From Pseudomonadota bacterium (GTDB taxonomy: Bacteria > Pseudomonadota > Gammaproteobacteria > Burkholderiales > JABEVD01), in assembly GCA_021802655.1 (NCBI GenBank), contig JAJZRP010000009.1:1-49181 (forward strand): a DNA stretch of 49,181 nucleotides, written 5' to 3'. Below, piece by piece: positions 7,001 through 14,672 of this stretch. A program made the position numbers and the translations under genes. The notes beneath the pieces were generated by a model. It was given only the letters and a program-made list of their open reading frames with translations, did no database searches and had not been told where the DNA came from. Each line of letters begins with the position of its first letter. Position 1 is the first letter of the stretch.

Positions 7001-8461
7001 ATGATGAAAAGGGGAATTATTGCCGTCGCATGGCTGTCCGCATTCGCTCAGGCGTCTTACGCGGCGAACTGGCTCGAATTGGAGAACAACGAGCCAACCA
7101 GCGCCAAAGCCTATCGGTTCTGGGGATTCATCCAGCCGCAATACACCTACAACGAAGGCAGCGCAGTGGAAGGCATTGCCGTTCCTCCTGCGCTGAAGGT
7201 TTACGACGGTCAGACTTCGCTCAACAACCTGGTCGGCCCTGACTTCTCTCACCAAAATACGGCACAAATCTTCCGGGCAAGACCCGGCGTACGCGGCGTG
7301 ATTCCCGGCACGGGTGACAAGATGAACTATTTCCTCCTCGCGGAACTGGGCAACAACGGCATCACCGAAGTGAAGCAGTCGCCCAATTCCTACAGATATA
7401 CGCCGGCCTTAACCGATGCAACAGTCACCTTCAATACTTCAGCAACCCGAATCCGGGTCGGCCTGGGCAGGCTTCCTTTGGGAGAAGAGGCGATGCACGG
7501 CGAGCCTGCCATGAATTATGCCAGTCTCACCAACGTTTCTGATCAGCTCCTCAATGAGCGCTTCGTCGACCCCTATTACAGCGGGCGCCCGGAAGTTCCG
7601 CTATTCGGTGTGCCCATGACCCAGATGACTCTTTCCGGGCTTGCAGGTGGCGCGAACAATCTTGCCTGCGCGACGCCCGGCCATTGCATGGGCGCCCTGA
7701 ATGACAAGCCGGTCGGCGCTTTCCGCGACATTGGAATCGAAGCCTATGACTGGTTCAACAGGGGGAAATGGGAATATTCATATGCCTTGATGGTCAGCGA
7801 CGGAAACGGAATTGAATACAGCAACAACGGCAATTACGACATATCGGGGCGACTTCAGGCTTCCTATGTGTTCGGGGGGGCAGGCCCCAATCGCGACGAT
7901 GCCTCGGCCTATGTCTGGCATCAGGAGGGAAAGCGAAACTACAATGGTCAGGATTACACCCGCATCAGGGAAGGATTTGGCGGTAATTACAAGCACGATA
8001 ATTTCAGGCTGGGAGGGGAATATATCAGGGCAAAAGGAATGATATATTATGGCGTCATTGCTCCTTTCAACGACATCGGCGGAATCGCATTCGAGCCCGT
8101 AGACCAGATGGCCCTGAATTCATCTGATACGGCCAAGGGTTATTATGTGGACATGGGCTGGCAATTCATGCCGAAATGGGAAGCCGATCTCCGCTATGAT
8201 AACCTCGACAAGCTGCCGAACTCCGCCTATGACGAAAGGCTGTTCTCGACCGTGACCTACGGGATGCAATATTTCTTCAGCACCAATCTGAGATTCATGG
8301 TCAACTACGAGGTCCGCAAGATCAGCGTGCCCAATCCGCTGGCGTATTTGTCCGAACCTGCAGCGATACAGGCCAATGCGCATACGCAGCTTACCGACGC
8401 GGCCATCATTGCAGGTTCGATCGGAAACAGGATCATTGCCCAATGCACCTATACTTTCTGA
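7001..8461 (+). CDS. Outer-membrane porin-like beta-barrel protein
   Basis: 486 residues with a signal peptide (cleavage near QASYA/AN, residue 21), then alternating aromatic and polar strands such as RFWGFIQPQYTYNEG and WEYSYALMVSDGNG, and a C-terminal phenylalanine (QCTYTF), the usual outer-membrane insertion signal. It resembles phosphate-selective-type porins (OprO/OprP-like) in general design, but no substrate can be read from the sequence. A strong AAGGGGGG lies just before the paired start codons ATGATG (7001/7004). Its place between two DsrE-like genes suggests passage of an inorganic sulfur anion such as thiosulfate (inference). Confidence 0.8.
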   Translation: MMKRGIIAVAWLSAFAQASYAANWLELENNEPTSAKAYRFWGFIQPQYTYNEGSAVEGIAVPPALKVYDGQTSLNNLVGPDFSHQNTAQIFRARPGVRGVIPGTGDKMNYFLLAELGNNGITEVKQSPNSYRYTPALTDATVTFNTSATRIRVGLGRLPLGEEAMHGEPAMNYASLTNVSDQLLNERFVDPYYSGRPEVPLFGVPMTQMTLSGLAGGANNLACATPGHCMGALNDKPVGAFRDIGIEAYDWFNRGKWEYSYALMVSDGNGIEYSNNGNYDISGRLQASYVFGGAGPNRDDASAYVWHQEGKRNYNGQDYTRIREGFGGNYKHDNFRLGGEYIRAKGMIYYGVIAPFNDIGGIAFEPVDQMALNSSDTAKGYYVDMGWQFMPKWEADLRYDNLDKLPNSAYDERLFSTVTYGMQYFFSTNLRFMVNYEVRKISVPNPLAYLSEPAAIQANAHTQLTDAAIIAGSIGNRIIAQCTYTF

Positions 8462-8481
8462 CAACGACCGAGGAGAACATT

Positions 8482-9009
8482 ATGAAAAGATTGATTACGG
8501 AGCTATTCCTGACGCTCGCGCTTTTCGGGGTAACTTTCGCCTATGCCGACGACATGGCTGAAAACATTCAGCCGCCGCTTCAGATCGTCAACCAGACGGG
8601 TCTCAAGGTGGTCGTTCAGATCAACCATGTGGACGTCATCCCGAAGAACGGGATATCCAAGCAGATCTTCGGGGTCAAGAATCTTGTCGACCAGTATGCC
8701 GCTCTGGGCATGAAGCCCGGAAAGGACTACGAACTCATCATGGTCTTCAGGGCCGACGGTGCCCAGTTCCTGCTGAACGACGATGCATATGATCAGAAGG
8801 TCCAGGAGCCCCATCCCAAGGGCAACCCCAACAAGAAATTGCTTATGGCGATGAAAATGGCAGGGGTGAAGATGTACGAATGCTCTGTCGCCATGAAGCT
8901 GAAAGGCTACACTCCCCAGGATCTCCTGCCTTTTGCTCGTCCTGTCGTCTCCGGCATAGGGGCGCTAGTCGATTTCGAAAAATCCGGCTATCTTCTGATT
9001 ACGCCATGA
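8482..9009 (+). CDS. Secreted DsrE-like protein in the sox operon (second copy)
   Basis: 175 residues, signal peptide about 1-22 (MKRLITELFLTLALFGVTFA). The mature part again fits a DsrE-like fold: LKVVVQINHV, YELIMVFRADGAQFLLND, a single Cys134 in GVKMYECSVAMKLKGYTPQD, and the typical end VDFEKSGYLLITP. It is clearly diverged from the copy at 6411. ATG 8482 follows GAGGAG, 20 nt after the porin stop; an upstream in-frame ATG at 8443 lies within the porin and is unlikely. The downstream cytochrome follows by about 30 nt. Probable role: periplasmic sulfur carrier (inference). Confidence 0.72.
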   Translation: MKRLITELFLTLALFGVTFAYADDMAENIQPPLQIVNQTGLKVVVQINHVDVIPKNGISKQIFGVKNLVDQYAALGMKPGKDYELIMVFRADGAQFLLNDDAYDQKVQEPHPKGNPNKKLLMAMKMAGVKMYECSVAMKLKGYTPQDLLPFARPVVSGIGALVDFEKSGYLLITP

Positions 9010-9038
9010 GAATTCATCAACCAGAAAAGGATATGAAA

Positions 9039-9464
9039 ATGAAAAATTCAAAGTTGAGTGCAGTGCTGTCGGTTCTGCTTCTTTCAGCAGGAATATCTGC
9101 GCATGCTGCGGATGACCCGCTCCAAAAGGCGATTCGGGACGGAAAGCAGCTTTTTTCCCACGAAACCTTCGGCGGTAACGGCAAAACATGCGATGCCTGT
9201 CATGTCAACGGCGGGGTGGGGCCGGGCAAATTGCCGAACGGCAAGGCCATACCCAGCCTTTCCAACGCGGCAACGATCTTCCCCAGATTCAATCCGAAAG
9301 CCAACAAGGTGGTGACGCTGGAAGACCAGATCCGCAGCTGCGTCGGCAATGCGCTTCAGGGCACTCCACCTGTGGCCGGAAGCGAAGCGCTGACGAATCT
9401 GGTGAGCTACGTGACCTCCCTTTCCCAGGGCAAAGCCATCGATATGGGCGGAAAGCCCCAGTAA
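9039..9464 (+). CDS. Small monoheme SoxA-like cytochrome c
   Basis: 141 residues from ATG 9039 (GAAAAGG 8 nt upstream; ATG 9033 also possible). Signal peptide to about AHA/AD (23). One heme motif C51-D-A-C54-H55. Downstream, IFPRF, TLEDQIRSC with Cys101, and LTNLVSYVTSLSQG line up in order with HYPEF, TLQQRFRQC and LEYFMTYMSSG of the C-terminal SoxA domain. So it looks like a stand-alone SoxA/TsdA-type heme domain with a candidate cysteine ligand, not a typical SoxX. It may replace SoxX as electron acceptor for SoxA or take part in sulfur-sulfur bond chemistry; both are inference. Last gene of the sox operon. Confidence 0.75.
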   Translation: MKNSKLSAVLSVLLLSAGISAHAADDPLQKAIRDGKQLFSHETFGGNGKTCDACHVNGGVGPGKLPNGKAIPSLSNAATIFPRFNPKANKVVTLEDQIRSCVGNALQGTPPVAGSEALTNLVSYVTSLSQGKAIDMGGKPQ

Positions 9465-9475
9465 ACGTCCGATAC

Positions 9476-9500
9476 GGGAGTTGGAAAACCAACTCCCTTG
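9476..9500. terminator. Hairpin terminator after the sox operon
   Basis: Perfect 9-bp stem GGGAGTTGG (9476-9484) and CCAACTCCC (9489-9497) with loop AAAA, lying between the end of the rightward sox operon and the end of the leftward DUF1854 gene. The T tract is short and interrupted (TTGACCTTT), so efficiency is uncertain; it may serve both directions. Confidence 0.65.
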
Positions 9501-9537
9501 ACCTTTCCGCCAGACGAAATCCGCTTTACGCAGTGTC

Positions 9538-9999
9538 CTAGAGGAACCTTCCGAGCAGCTTCTTGCTGTGGCGATCGAGGTCTACTGGATTCTTGATCAG
9601 GAAATTCACGCCATGGCTGTCCGTCAGGATCAGGGCGGAAGGGGAAATGCGGCGGATATCGTCCTCGCTTTTGAGGGTGAATGCGGTATCCCCCCGGTCG
9701 GTTTCCACTTTCCACTCGCAGGGTGCGGCATATCCCGAAACGGAAACGAGGCGAAGGATTTCAGGCATGAATTCCCGTTCCCGCAGCGCTTCTTCCAGCA
9801 GGATTCTCGTCGTGTCCGGCAATGCTCCCATCGAAGCGATCCAGGCGAGTTCCCGACCCTGTGCGCTCATCAGTGCAACGCCTTCCCCAGGGGCCGTGAC
9901 GGGGAAAGCCCTGACCGGCGCCACGCCCTCGTGAACACCCTCGTCATTTTTCAGGACCAGTCGCCCGAATGCGTTCCGGGCAAGTTCGAATTCAGGCAT
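9538..9999 (-). CDS. DUF1854 protein of the cyanophycin locus
   Basis: 153 residues. The sequence (VLKNDEGVHEGVAPVRAFPV, GRELAWIASMGALPD, SEDDIRRISPSALILTDSHG then VNFLIKNPVDLD) fits the DUF1854 family, which repeatedly occurs beside cphA and an ABC protein in betaproteobacteria. Function unknown. Its ATG overlaps the end of the ABC gene by 8 nt, so the two are co-translated and probably work together. No signal peptide or membrane helix is seen. Confidence 0.8.
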   Translation of the reverse strand: MPEFELARNAFGRLVLKNDEGVHEGVAPVRAFPVTAPGEGVALMSAQGRELAWIASMGALPDTTRILLEEALREREFMPEILRLVSVSGYAAPCEWKVETDRGDTAFTLKSEDDIRRISPSALILTDSHGVNFLIKNPVDLDRHSKKLLGRFL

Positions 10000-12223
10000 C
10001 TTCCCCCTCCCCCCCTTCCATCTGTTTCGTCTGCGCCTGGTACAGGCGGTAATAGGCGCCCTGCTTTTCGAGCAGGTCGTCGTGGCGCCCGACCTCGACG
10101 ATCTTCCCCCTTTCCATCACCACCAGCCGGTCCGCGCGGCGCAAGGTGGAGAGCCGATGTGCGATGGCGATGGTGGTGCGTCCCCTGACCAGGTTTTCCA
10201 GTGCCGCCTGGATCTCCAGTTCGGTTTCCGTGTCGACCGAGGAGGTCGCCTCGTCCAGAATCAGGATGCGCGGGTCGATGAGGAGCGCCCGGGCGATCGA
10301 GATGCGCTGGCGTTCTCCCCCTGAGAGCGCCTGTCCCCGCTCCCCGGCCAGCGAATCGTAGCCGTGCGGCAGGCGCAGGATGAATTCGTGCGCATGCGCC
10401 GCGCGCGCTGCTGCGACGATGTCTTCGCGGCTCGCGTCAGGCCGCCCGTAGGCGATGTTCTCGGCTATGGTGCCGAAAAACAGGAAGGGCTCTTGCAGCA
10501 CGAGGCCGATGTTGCGCCGGTATTCCCCGATCGGAAAAGAACGGATGTCCGCCCCGTCGACCAGGATCGAGCCCTGCGCCACGTCGTAGAAGCGGCAGAT
10601 CAAATTGACGAGCGTGCTTTTTCCGGAACCGCTCTGGCCCACCAGCCCGATCATTTCTCCTGGCGCGATGGAAAGATCGATGCCGCTCAATACCGTCCGG
10701 TTGCCGTAGCGGAAACCTGCATTCTTCACTGCGATCGCCCCTTCGATCCGTCCGGGATGGATGGGTTTGGCCGTTTCAGGCACGCTGGAGGCCTGGTCGA
10801 GTATGTCGAAAATACGTTTGGCGCCGGCCGCGGCCTTCTGTGTCACGGAAACGATGCGGCTCATCGAATCGAGACGGCCGTAGAAGCGGCTGATGTAGGC
10901 GAGGAACGCGGCCAGCACGCCGACCGTGATCTCTTTTTGCGACACCTGCCAGATGCCGAACATCCATACCACCAGAAGCCCGATCTCGGTCAGCAAGGTG
11001 ACGCTGGGCGCGAAAAGCGACCAGACGGTGTTCACCCTGTCGTTCACTGCCAGATTGTGCGCATTCGCGTCGCTGAAACGCTTCACTTCCCGTTTCTCCT
11101 GGGCGAATGCCTTGACCACGCGGATGCCGGGTATGGTATCGGTCAGCACGCTGGTGATCTCCGACCATACCCGGTCGGCCTGCTCGAAGCCGTGGCGCAG
11201 CCTGTCGCGCACGACATGGATCATCCAGGTGATGAAGGGAAGGGGCAGCAGGGTCACCAGCGCCAGCCAGGGATTGATGGAAAGCAGGATCGCAGCCGTC
11301 ATGCCTATCATCAGCAAATCCGTGGCGAAATCCAGCAGGTGCAGGGAAAGGAATACGTTGATCCGGTCGGTTTCGGAGCCGATGCGGGCGACCAGATCCC
11401 CGGTGCGCTTGCCGCCGAAGTACTCGAGCGAAAGACTCTGAAGGTGCTGGTAGGTGGTGATGCGCAGGTCGGCGCCTATCCGCTCGGAGACGCGCGCGAG
11501 GATATAGGTTTTTCCCCAGCCCAGCGCCCATGCTGCCAGCGCTGCGGCAAGCAGCCCCCCCAGGTACAGCTTCACCCTGCCCGGGTCGATCGGCGTGCCG
11601 TTCTGGAAGGGGATCAGCACGTCGTCCATCAGCGGCATGGTGAGATAGGGCGGCACCAGGGTTGCTGCGGTCGATGCCAGGGTCAGCAAAAATCCGACGA
11701 GAAGCTGATTGCGATAGGGGCGGGCGAAGCGCCACAGGCGAAGCAGCGTCCAGGTGGAAGGGGGGCGGTTCGCTTCAAGGGTGCAGGCGCTGCAAAGCGC
11801 ATGTCCGGCAGGCAGGGGCAGGCCGCATCCGGGGCAGTTCTCGACTGCGCAGGGCTCGGGCTCCCGTCCTTCGGAGCTCGCGGCATTGCGCTCCAGGAAG
11901 CATTGCGCCAGCCTGCGGGCGGACTCGTCCAGCCCCAGGGTGTAGTGCCAGGCGGCAAGCAGGGAAGCTGCGTCGGTGAGCTCAAGGTGGCCCACCCCGG
12001 CATGGTCACGCCGCTCGATTTTCAACCCTTGGCGCCAGGGCCAGTCGCGCCAGGTGCCGTTTGCATCCCCCGCCAGAAGGCGCCGGTCGGTCAAAAGCAG
12101 CAGGCCGCGGGAAAACCGCAACTGCGCATCCAGGTCCGTTTCCAGCCAGGCGAGCACAGCCTCGCCGGGCGCGAGTCGAGTTTGCGTCTCGGCTTGCCAA
12201 AACTCGGGAAGCGGAGCCGTCAT
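9992..12223 (-). CDS. Cyanophycin-associated ABC transporter, fused membrane and ATPase domains
   Basis: 743 residues. An unusual N-terminal region of about 160 residues precedes the transporter and ends in a zinc-ribbon-like CPGCGLPLPAGHALCSAC. Then come about six membrane segments (from LLVGFLLTLASTAATLVPPY) and an ATPase domain with GLVGQSGSGKST (Walker A), LSGGERQRISIARALL (signature) and ILILDEATSS (Walker B). It is an MsbA-like exporter half that would work as a homodimer. It is divergent from cphA' and overlaps the DUF1854 gene. Genes of this form recur next to cphA, so a role in cyanophycin metabolism is likely, but the substrate is unknown. Confidence 0.88.
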   Translation of the reverse strand: MTAPLPEFWQAETQTRLAPGEAVLAWLETDLDAQLRFSRGLLLLTDRRLLAGDANGTWRDWPWRQGLKIERRDHAGVGHLELTDAASLLAAWHYTLGLDESARRLAQCFLERNAASSEGREPEPCAVENCPGCGLPLPAGHALCSACTLEANRPPSTWTLLRLWRFARPYRNQLLVGFLLTLASTAATLVPPYLTMPLMDDVLIPFQNGTPIDPGRVKLYLGGLLAAALAAWALGWGKTYILARVSERIGADLRITTYQHLQSLSLEYFGGKRTGDLVARIGSETDRINVFLSLHLLDFATDLLMIGMTAAILLSINPWLALVTLLPLPFITWMIHVVRDRLRHGFEQADRVWSEITSVLTDTIPGIRVVKAFAQEKREVKRFSDANAHNLAVNDRVNTVWSLFAPSVTLLTEIGLLVVWMFGIWQVSQKEITVGVLAAFLAYISRFYGRLDSMSRIVSVTQKAAAGAKRIFDILDQASSVPETAKPIHPGRIEGAIAVKNAGFRYGNRTVLSGIDLSIAPGEMIGLVGQSGSGKSTLVNLICRFYDVAQGSILVDGADIRSFPIGEYRRNIGLVLQEPFLFFGTIAENIAYGRPDASREDIVAAARAAHAHEFILRLPHGYDSLAGERGQALSGGERQRISIARALLIDPRILILDEATSSVDTETELEIQAALENLVRGRTTIAIAHRLSTLRRADRLVVMERGKIVEVGRHDDLLEKQGAYYRLYQAQTKQMEGGEGEDA

Positions 12224-12293
12224 CGGAAGATACGACTGGAAAAGGGGGTTCGCATGCGTTGAAGTATAACCCCAAGACCGCCGACAAGCATGA

Positions 12294-12378
12294 TGTCGTC
12301 ATTTGGAGACAGGTGTTTCTCCATGAATGGAAAGGGATTTTGTGTTTTTCATTTAAATGCTGTCTCAATTTGGCGACA
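12294..12378. promoter_or_regulatory. Two dyad sites TGTC-N10-GACA upstream of cphA'
   Basis: Site 1 is TGTC 12294-12297 with GACA 12308-12311; site 2 is TGTC 12361-12364 with GACA 12375-12378. Inside and after the core they share ATTTGG and GACAGG. Their starts are 67 bp apart, about 90-175 bp before the predicted sigma-54 start, the usual distance for an enhancer-binding activator. The protein that would bind is not identified. Confidence 0.5.
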
Positions 12379-12441
12379 GGCGGTCTTTTTGCCATGCCCG
12401 GAAATATCCTTCATCATATTGATTCAAAGGGATTTGTTTTT

Positions 12442-12458
12442 TTGGCCCGGTTCTTGCT
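12442..12458 (+). promoter_or_regulatory. Predicted sigma-54 promoter of cphA'-cphA
   Basis: TTGGCCCGGTTCTTGCT matches the -24/-12 consensus TGGCACG-N4-TTGCW with one mismatch; GG (12444-12445) and GC (12456-12457) are separated by exactly 10 nt. Transcription would begin near 12469, 26 nt before the cphA' ATG. Sigma-54 control would tie cyanophycin synthesis to an enhancer-binding activator, for instance of the nitrogen-control type. Confidence 0.7.
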
Positions 12459-12494
12459 TAAATTAAACGATTTTTCATTTTCCAGGCCGAAAAT

Positions 12495-14663
12495 ATGCTT
12501 GTGGCAGAAACGACAAGGCAAGTGGCAGTCTCCGGGAGCATCGAATTTCTCGATGTGCGCTATCTCAAGGGCCCCAACATCTGGACCTACCGCCCCGTGC
12601 TGGAAGCCTGGGTGGACATCGGCGAACTCGAGGATTTCCCCTCCGACACCATCCCGGGATTCTACGAGCGGCTCTCGTCCATGCTGCCCGGACTCATCGA
12701 GCACCGCTGCAGCTATGGCGAGCGCGGCGGATTCCTGCGCAGGCTGAAGGAGGGAACCTGGCCCGGGCATATCCTGGAACATGTCACCCTCGAATTGCAG
12801 GGGCTTGCGGGAATGCCCGGGGGGTTTGGCAAGGCGCGCGAGACTTCCAGGCGCGGCGTGTACAAGGTCGTGGTTCGCGCTTTCAACGAAAAGCTCACGA
12901 GAGCCTGTCTGGATTCGGCGCGCGATCTCGTCATGGGCGCCATTTATGACCGCCCCTATGACGTCGATGCGGCGAGGCGCCGCTTGCGCCGGATGGCCGA
13001 CACGCTCTGCCTGGGCCCCAGCACTGCCTGTATCGTGGATGCCGCCGACGACAGGGACATTCCTGCCACCCGCCTCAACGATGGCAATCTGGTCCAGTTG
13101 GGATACGGCGCACGCCAGCGCCGTATCTGGACCGCAGAAACCGACGCCACGCCTGCCATAGCGGAGAGTATTTCCCGCGACAAGGTTCTCACCAAGGGTC
13201 TGCTCGGCGATTGCGGCGTTCCCGTTCCTGAAGGAAGGCTGGTCGGAACGATCGACGAGGCCTGGGAAGCTGCGGAGGAAATCGGCTTTCCCGTCGTCGT
13301 CAAACCTTCCGACGGCAACCACGGAAGGGGCGTGTTCATCGATCTCGAAACGCGCGAACAGGTCGAGGCGGCTTTCGAAGTGGCGAGGGAAGAAGGCAGC
13401 GGTGTCATCGTCGAGCGCTTCGTCCCCGGCATCGAGCACCGCCTGTTGATCGTGGGGGGGCGCCTTGCAGCCGCTGCACGCGGGGAGGAAACCTTCGTGA
13501 CAGGAAACGGACGAGACAGCGTCGCCGACCTGATCGATATCCAGATCAACAGCAATCCGCTGCGGGGCAGCTCGGAAGAGCACCCCCTCAATCCCGTGCG
13601 TCTGGATTCGTCCGCCCGACTCGAATTGCAGCGGCAGGGCTTGAAGCCCGACTCCGTGCCAGCCCAGGGCGTTCGCGTCCTGGTCCAGCGCAACGGCAGC
13701 GTCGCCTTCGACGTGACAGACAAGGTTCACCCGGAAACCGCTGAAATAGCTGCATTGGCTGCAAGGATCGTCGGGCTCGATATCGCCGGGGTGGACCTTC
13801 TGGCGAAAGACATTTCCAGGCCGCTTGCCGAGCAGAATGGAGCCATCGTCGAGGTCAACGCCGGCCCCGGCCTCCTGATGCATCTGAAGCCCGCTGAAGG
13901 CGAGCCGCAACCGGTAGGGCGTGCCATTGTGGACAGTCTTTTTCCCGAAGGCGAATTCGGGCGAATTCCTGTCGTGGGCATTGCCGGCACAGGCGGCAAC
14001 AGCCTTTTGGCCAGGCTCGTCGCGTGGCTGCTTCAACTCGACGGCAGGCGCGTCGGCATGGCCTGCTCCGAGGGGCTGTTCCAGGGGCGCAGATGGGTGG
14101 AACGCGGAAATCGCACTGACTGGTCCTCCATGCGCAAGGTGCTGCTCAACCCCGGCGTGGACGCTGCGGTATTCGAAAACGGCCCGCGCACCCTGCTCGG
14201 GGAGGGTTTGGCTTATGACCGCTGCCAGGTCGGCATCGTCACCGAAATTTCACCTGAAGTGCGCATGGAGGAATTCGACATGCTGGATGCAGACCAGATG
14301 GCGGGTGCGCTGCGCACTCAGGTCGACGTGGTGTTGCCGACCGGGGTTGCCGTGCTCAATGCTGCCGATGCCCGGGTGGCGGACATGGCGAAATTCTGCG
14401 ACGGAGAAGTGATCTACTATGCGCATTCCCCGGAAGTTCCCCCTCTTGCCGCCCATCTTTCGGCAGGAGGACGCGCTGTCATATTGCGCGAAGGGAAGGT
14501 CGTGCTCGCCCAGGGAAGCTGGGAGACTCCGCTCATCGACGCCGCATTCCTGCCTGAAGGCGGAAATGCCGTTCTGGCCGGGATAGCCGCAGCCTGGGCA
14601 CTGAATCTCTCGCTGGAATTGATCCGCGCGGGACTTGAATCTTTCGATACTGCTGGAGCGTAA
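12495..14663 (+). CDS. cphA': CphA', divergent cyanophycin synthetase with degenerate Mur-ligase P-loop
   Basis: 722 residues. The N-terminal domain and ATP-grasp region follow CphA: YLKGPNIWTYRPVLEAWVDI at the start, DKVLTKGLLGDCGVPVPEG, VVVKPSDGNHGRGVFIDLET and AIVEVNAGPGLLMHLKP near 450-465. At the Mur-ligase-like domain the P-loop reads GTGGNSL (residues 498-504) where CphA has GTNGKTT, so the phosphate-binding lysine is lost; the protein also stops about 135 residues short of CphA. It therefore probably cannot carry out the second ligation and may be an auxiliary or single-activity enzyme (inference). Paired cphA'/cphA genes are known in betaproteobacteria. cphA begins 9 nt downstream. 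Confidence 0.88.
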   Translation: MLVAETTRQVAVSGSIEFLDVRYLKGPNIWTYRPVLEAWVDIGELEDFPSDTIPGFYERLSSMLPGLIEHRCSYGERGGFLRRLKEGTWPGHILEHVTLELQGLAGMPGGFGKARETSRRGVYKVVVRAFNEKLTRACLDSARDLVMGAIYDRPYDVDAARRRLRRMADTLCLGPSTACIVDAADDRDIPATRLNDGNLVQLGYGARQRRIWTAETDATPAIAESISRDKVLTKGLLGDCGVPVPEGRLVGTIDEAWEAAEEIGFPVVVKPSDGNHGRGVFIDLETREQVEAAFEVAREEGSGVIVERFVPGIEHRLLIVGGRLAAAARGEETFVTGNGRDSVADLIDIQINSNPLRGSSEEHPLNPVRLDSSARLELQRQGLKPDSVPAQGVRVLVQRNGSVAFDVTDKVHPETAEIAALAARIVGLDIAGVDLLAKDISRPLAEQNGAIVEVNAGPGLLMHLKPAEGEPQPVGRAIVDSLFPEGEFGRIPVVGIAGTGGNSLLARLVAWLLQLDGRRVGMACSEGLFQGRRWVERGNRTDWSSMRKVLLNPGVDAAVFENGPRTLLGEGLAYDRCQVGIVTEISPEVRMEEFDMLDADQMAGALRTQVDVVLPTGVAVLNAADARVADMAKFCDGEVIYYAHSPEVPPLAAHLSAGGRAVILREGKVVLAQGSWETPLIDAAFLPEGGNAVLAGIAAAWALNLSLELIRAGLESFDTAGA

Positions 14664-14672
14664 AGGCACATT

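Noticed and set aside
6931-7242. Short plus-strand frame between the first DsrE-like gene and the porin
   Set aside because: It runs out of frame into the porin coding region; the strong Shine-Dalgarno belongs to the porin at 7001.
9039-9464. Naming the small cytochrome soxX
   Set aside because: Although it is in a sox operon and monoheme, its blocks match the SoxA C-terminal domain, including the cysteine, better than SoxX.
10364-12262. 632-codon open frame on the plus strand inside the ABC transporter gene
   Set aside because: Shadow of the ABC gene, which has intact Walker and signature motifs; the alternative product is low-complexity Gly/Gln/Arg sequence.
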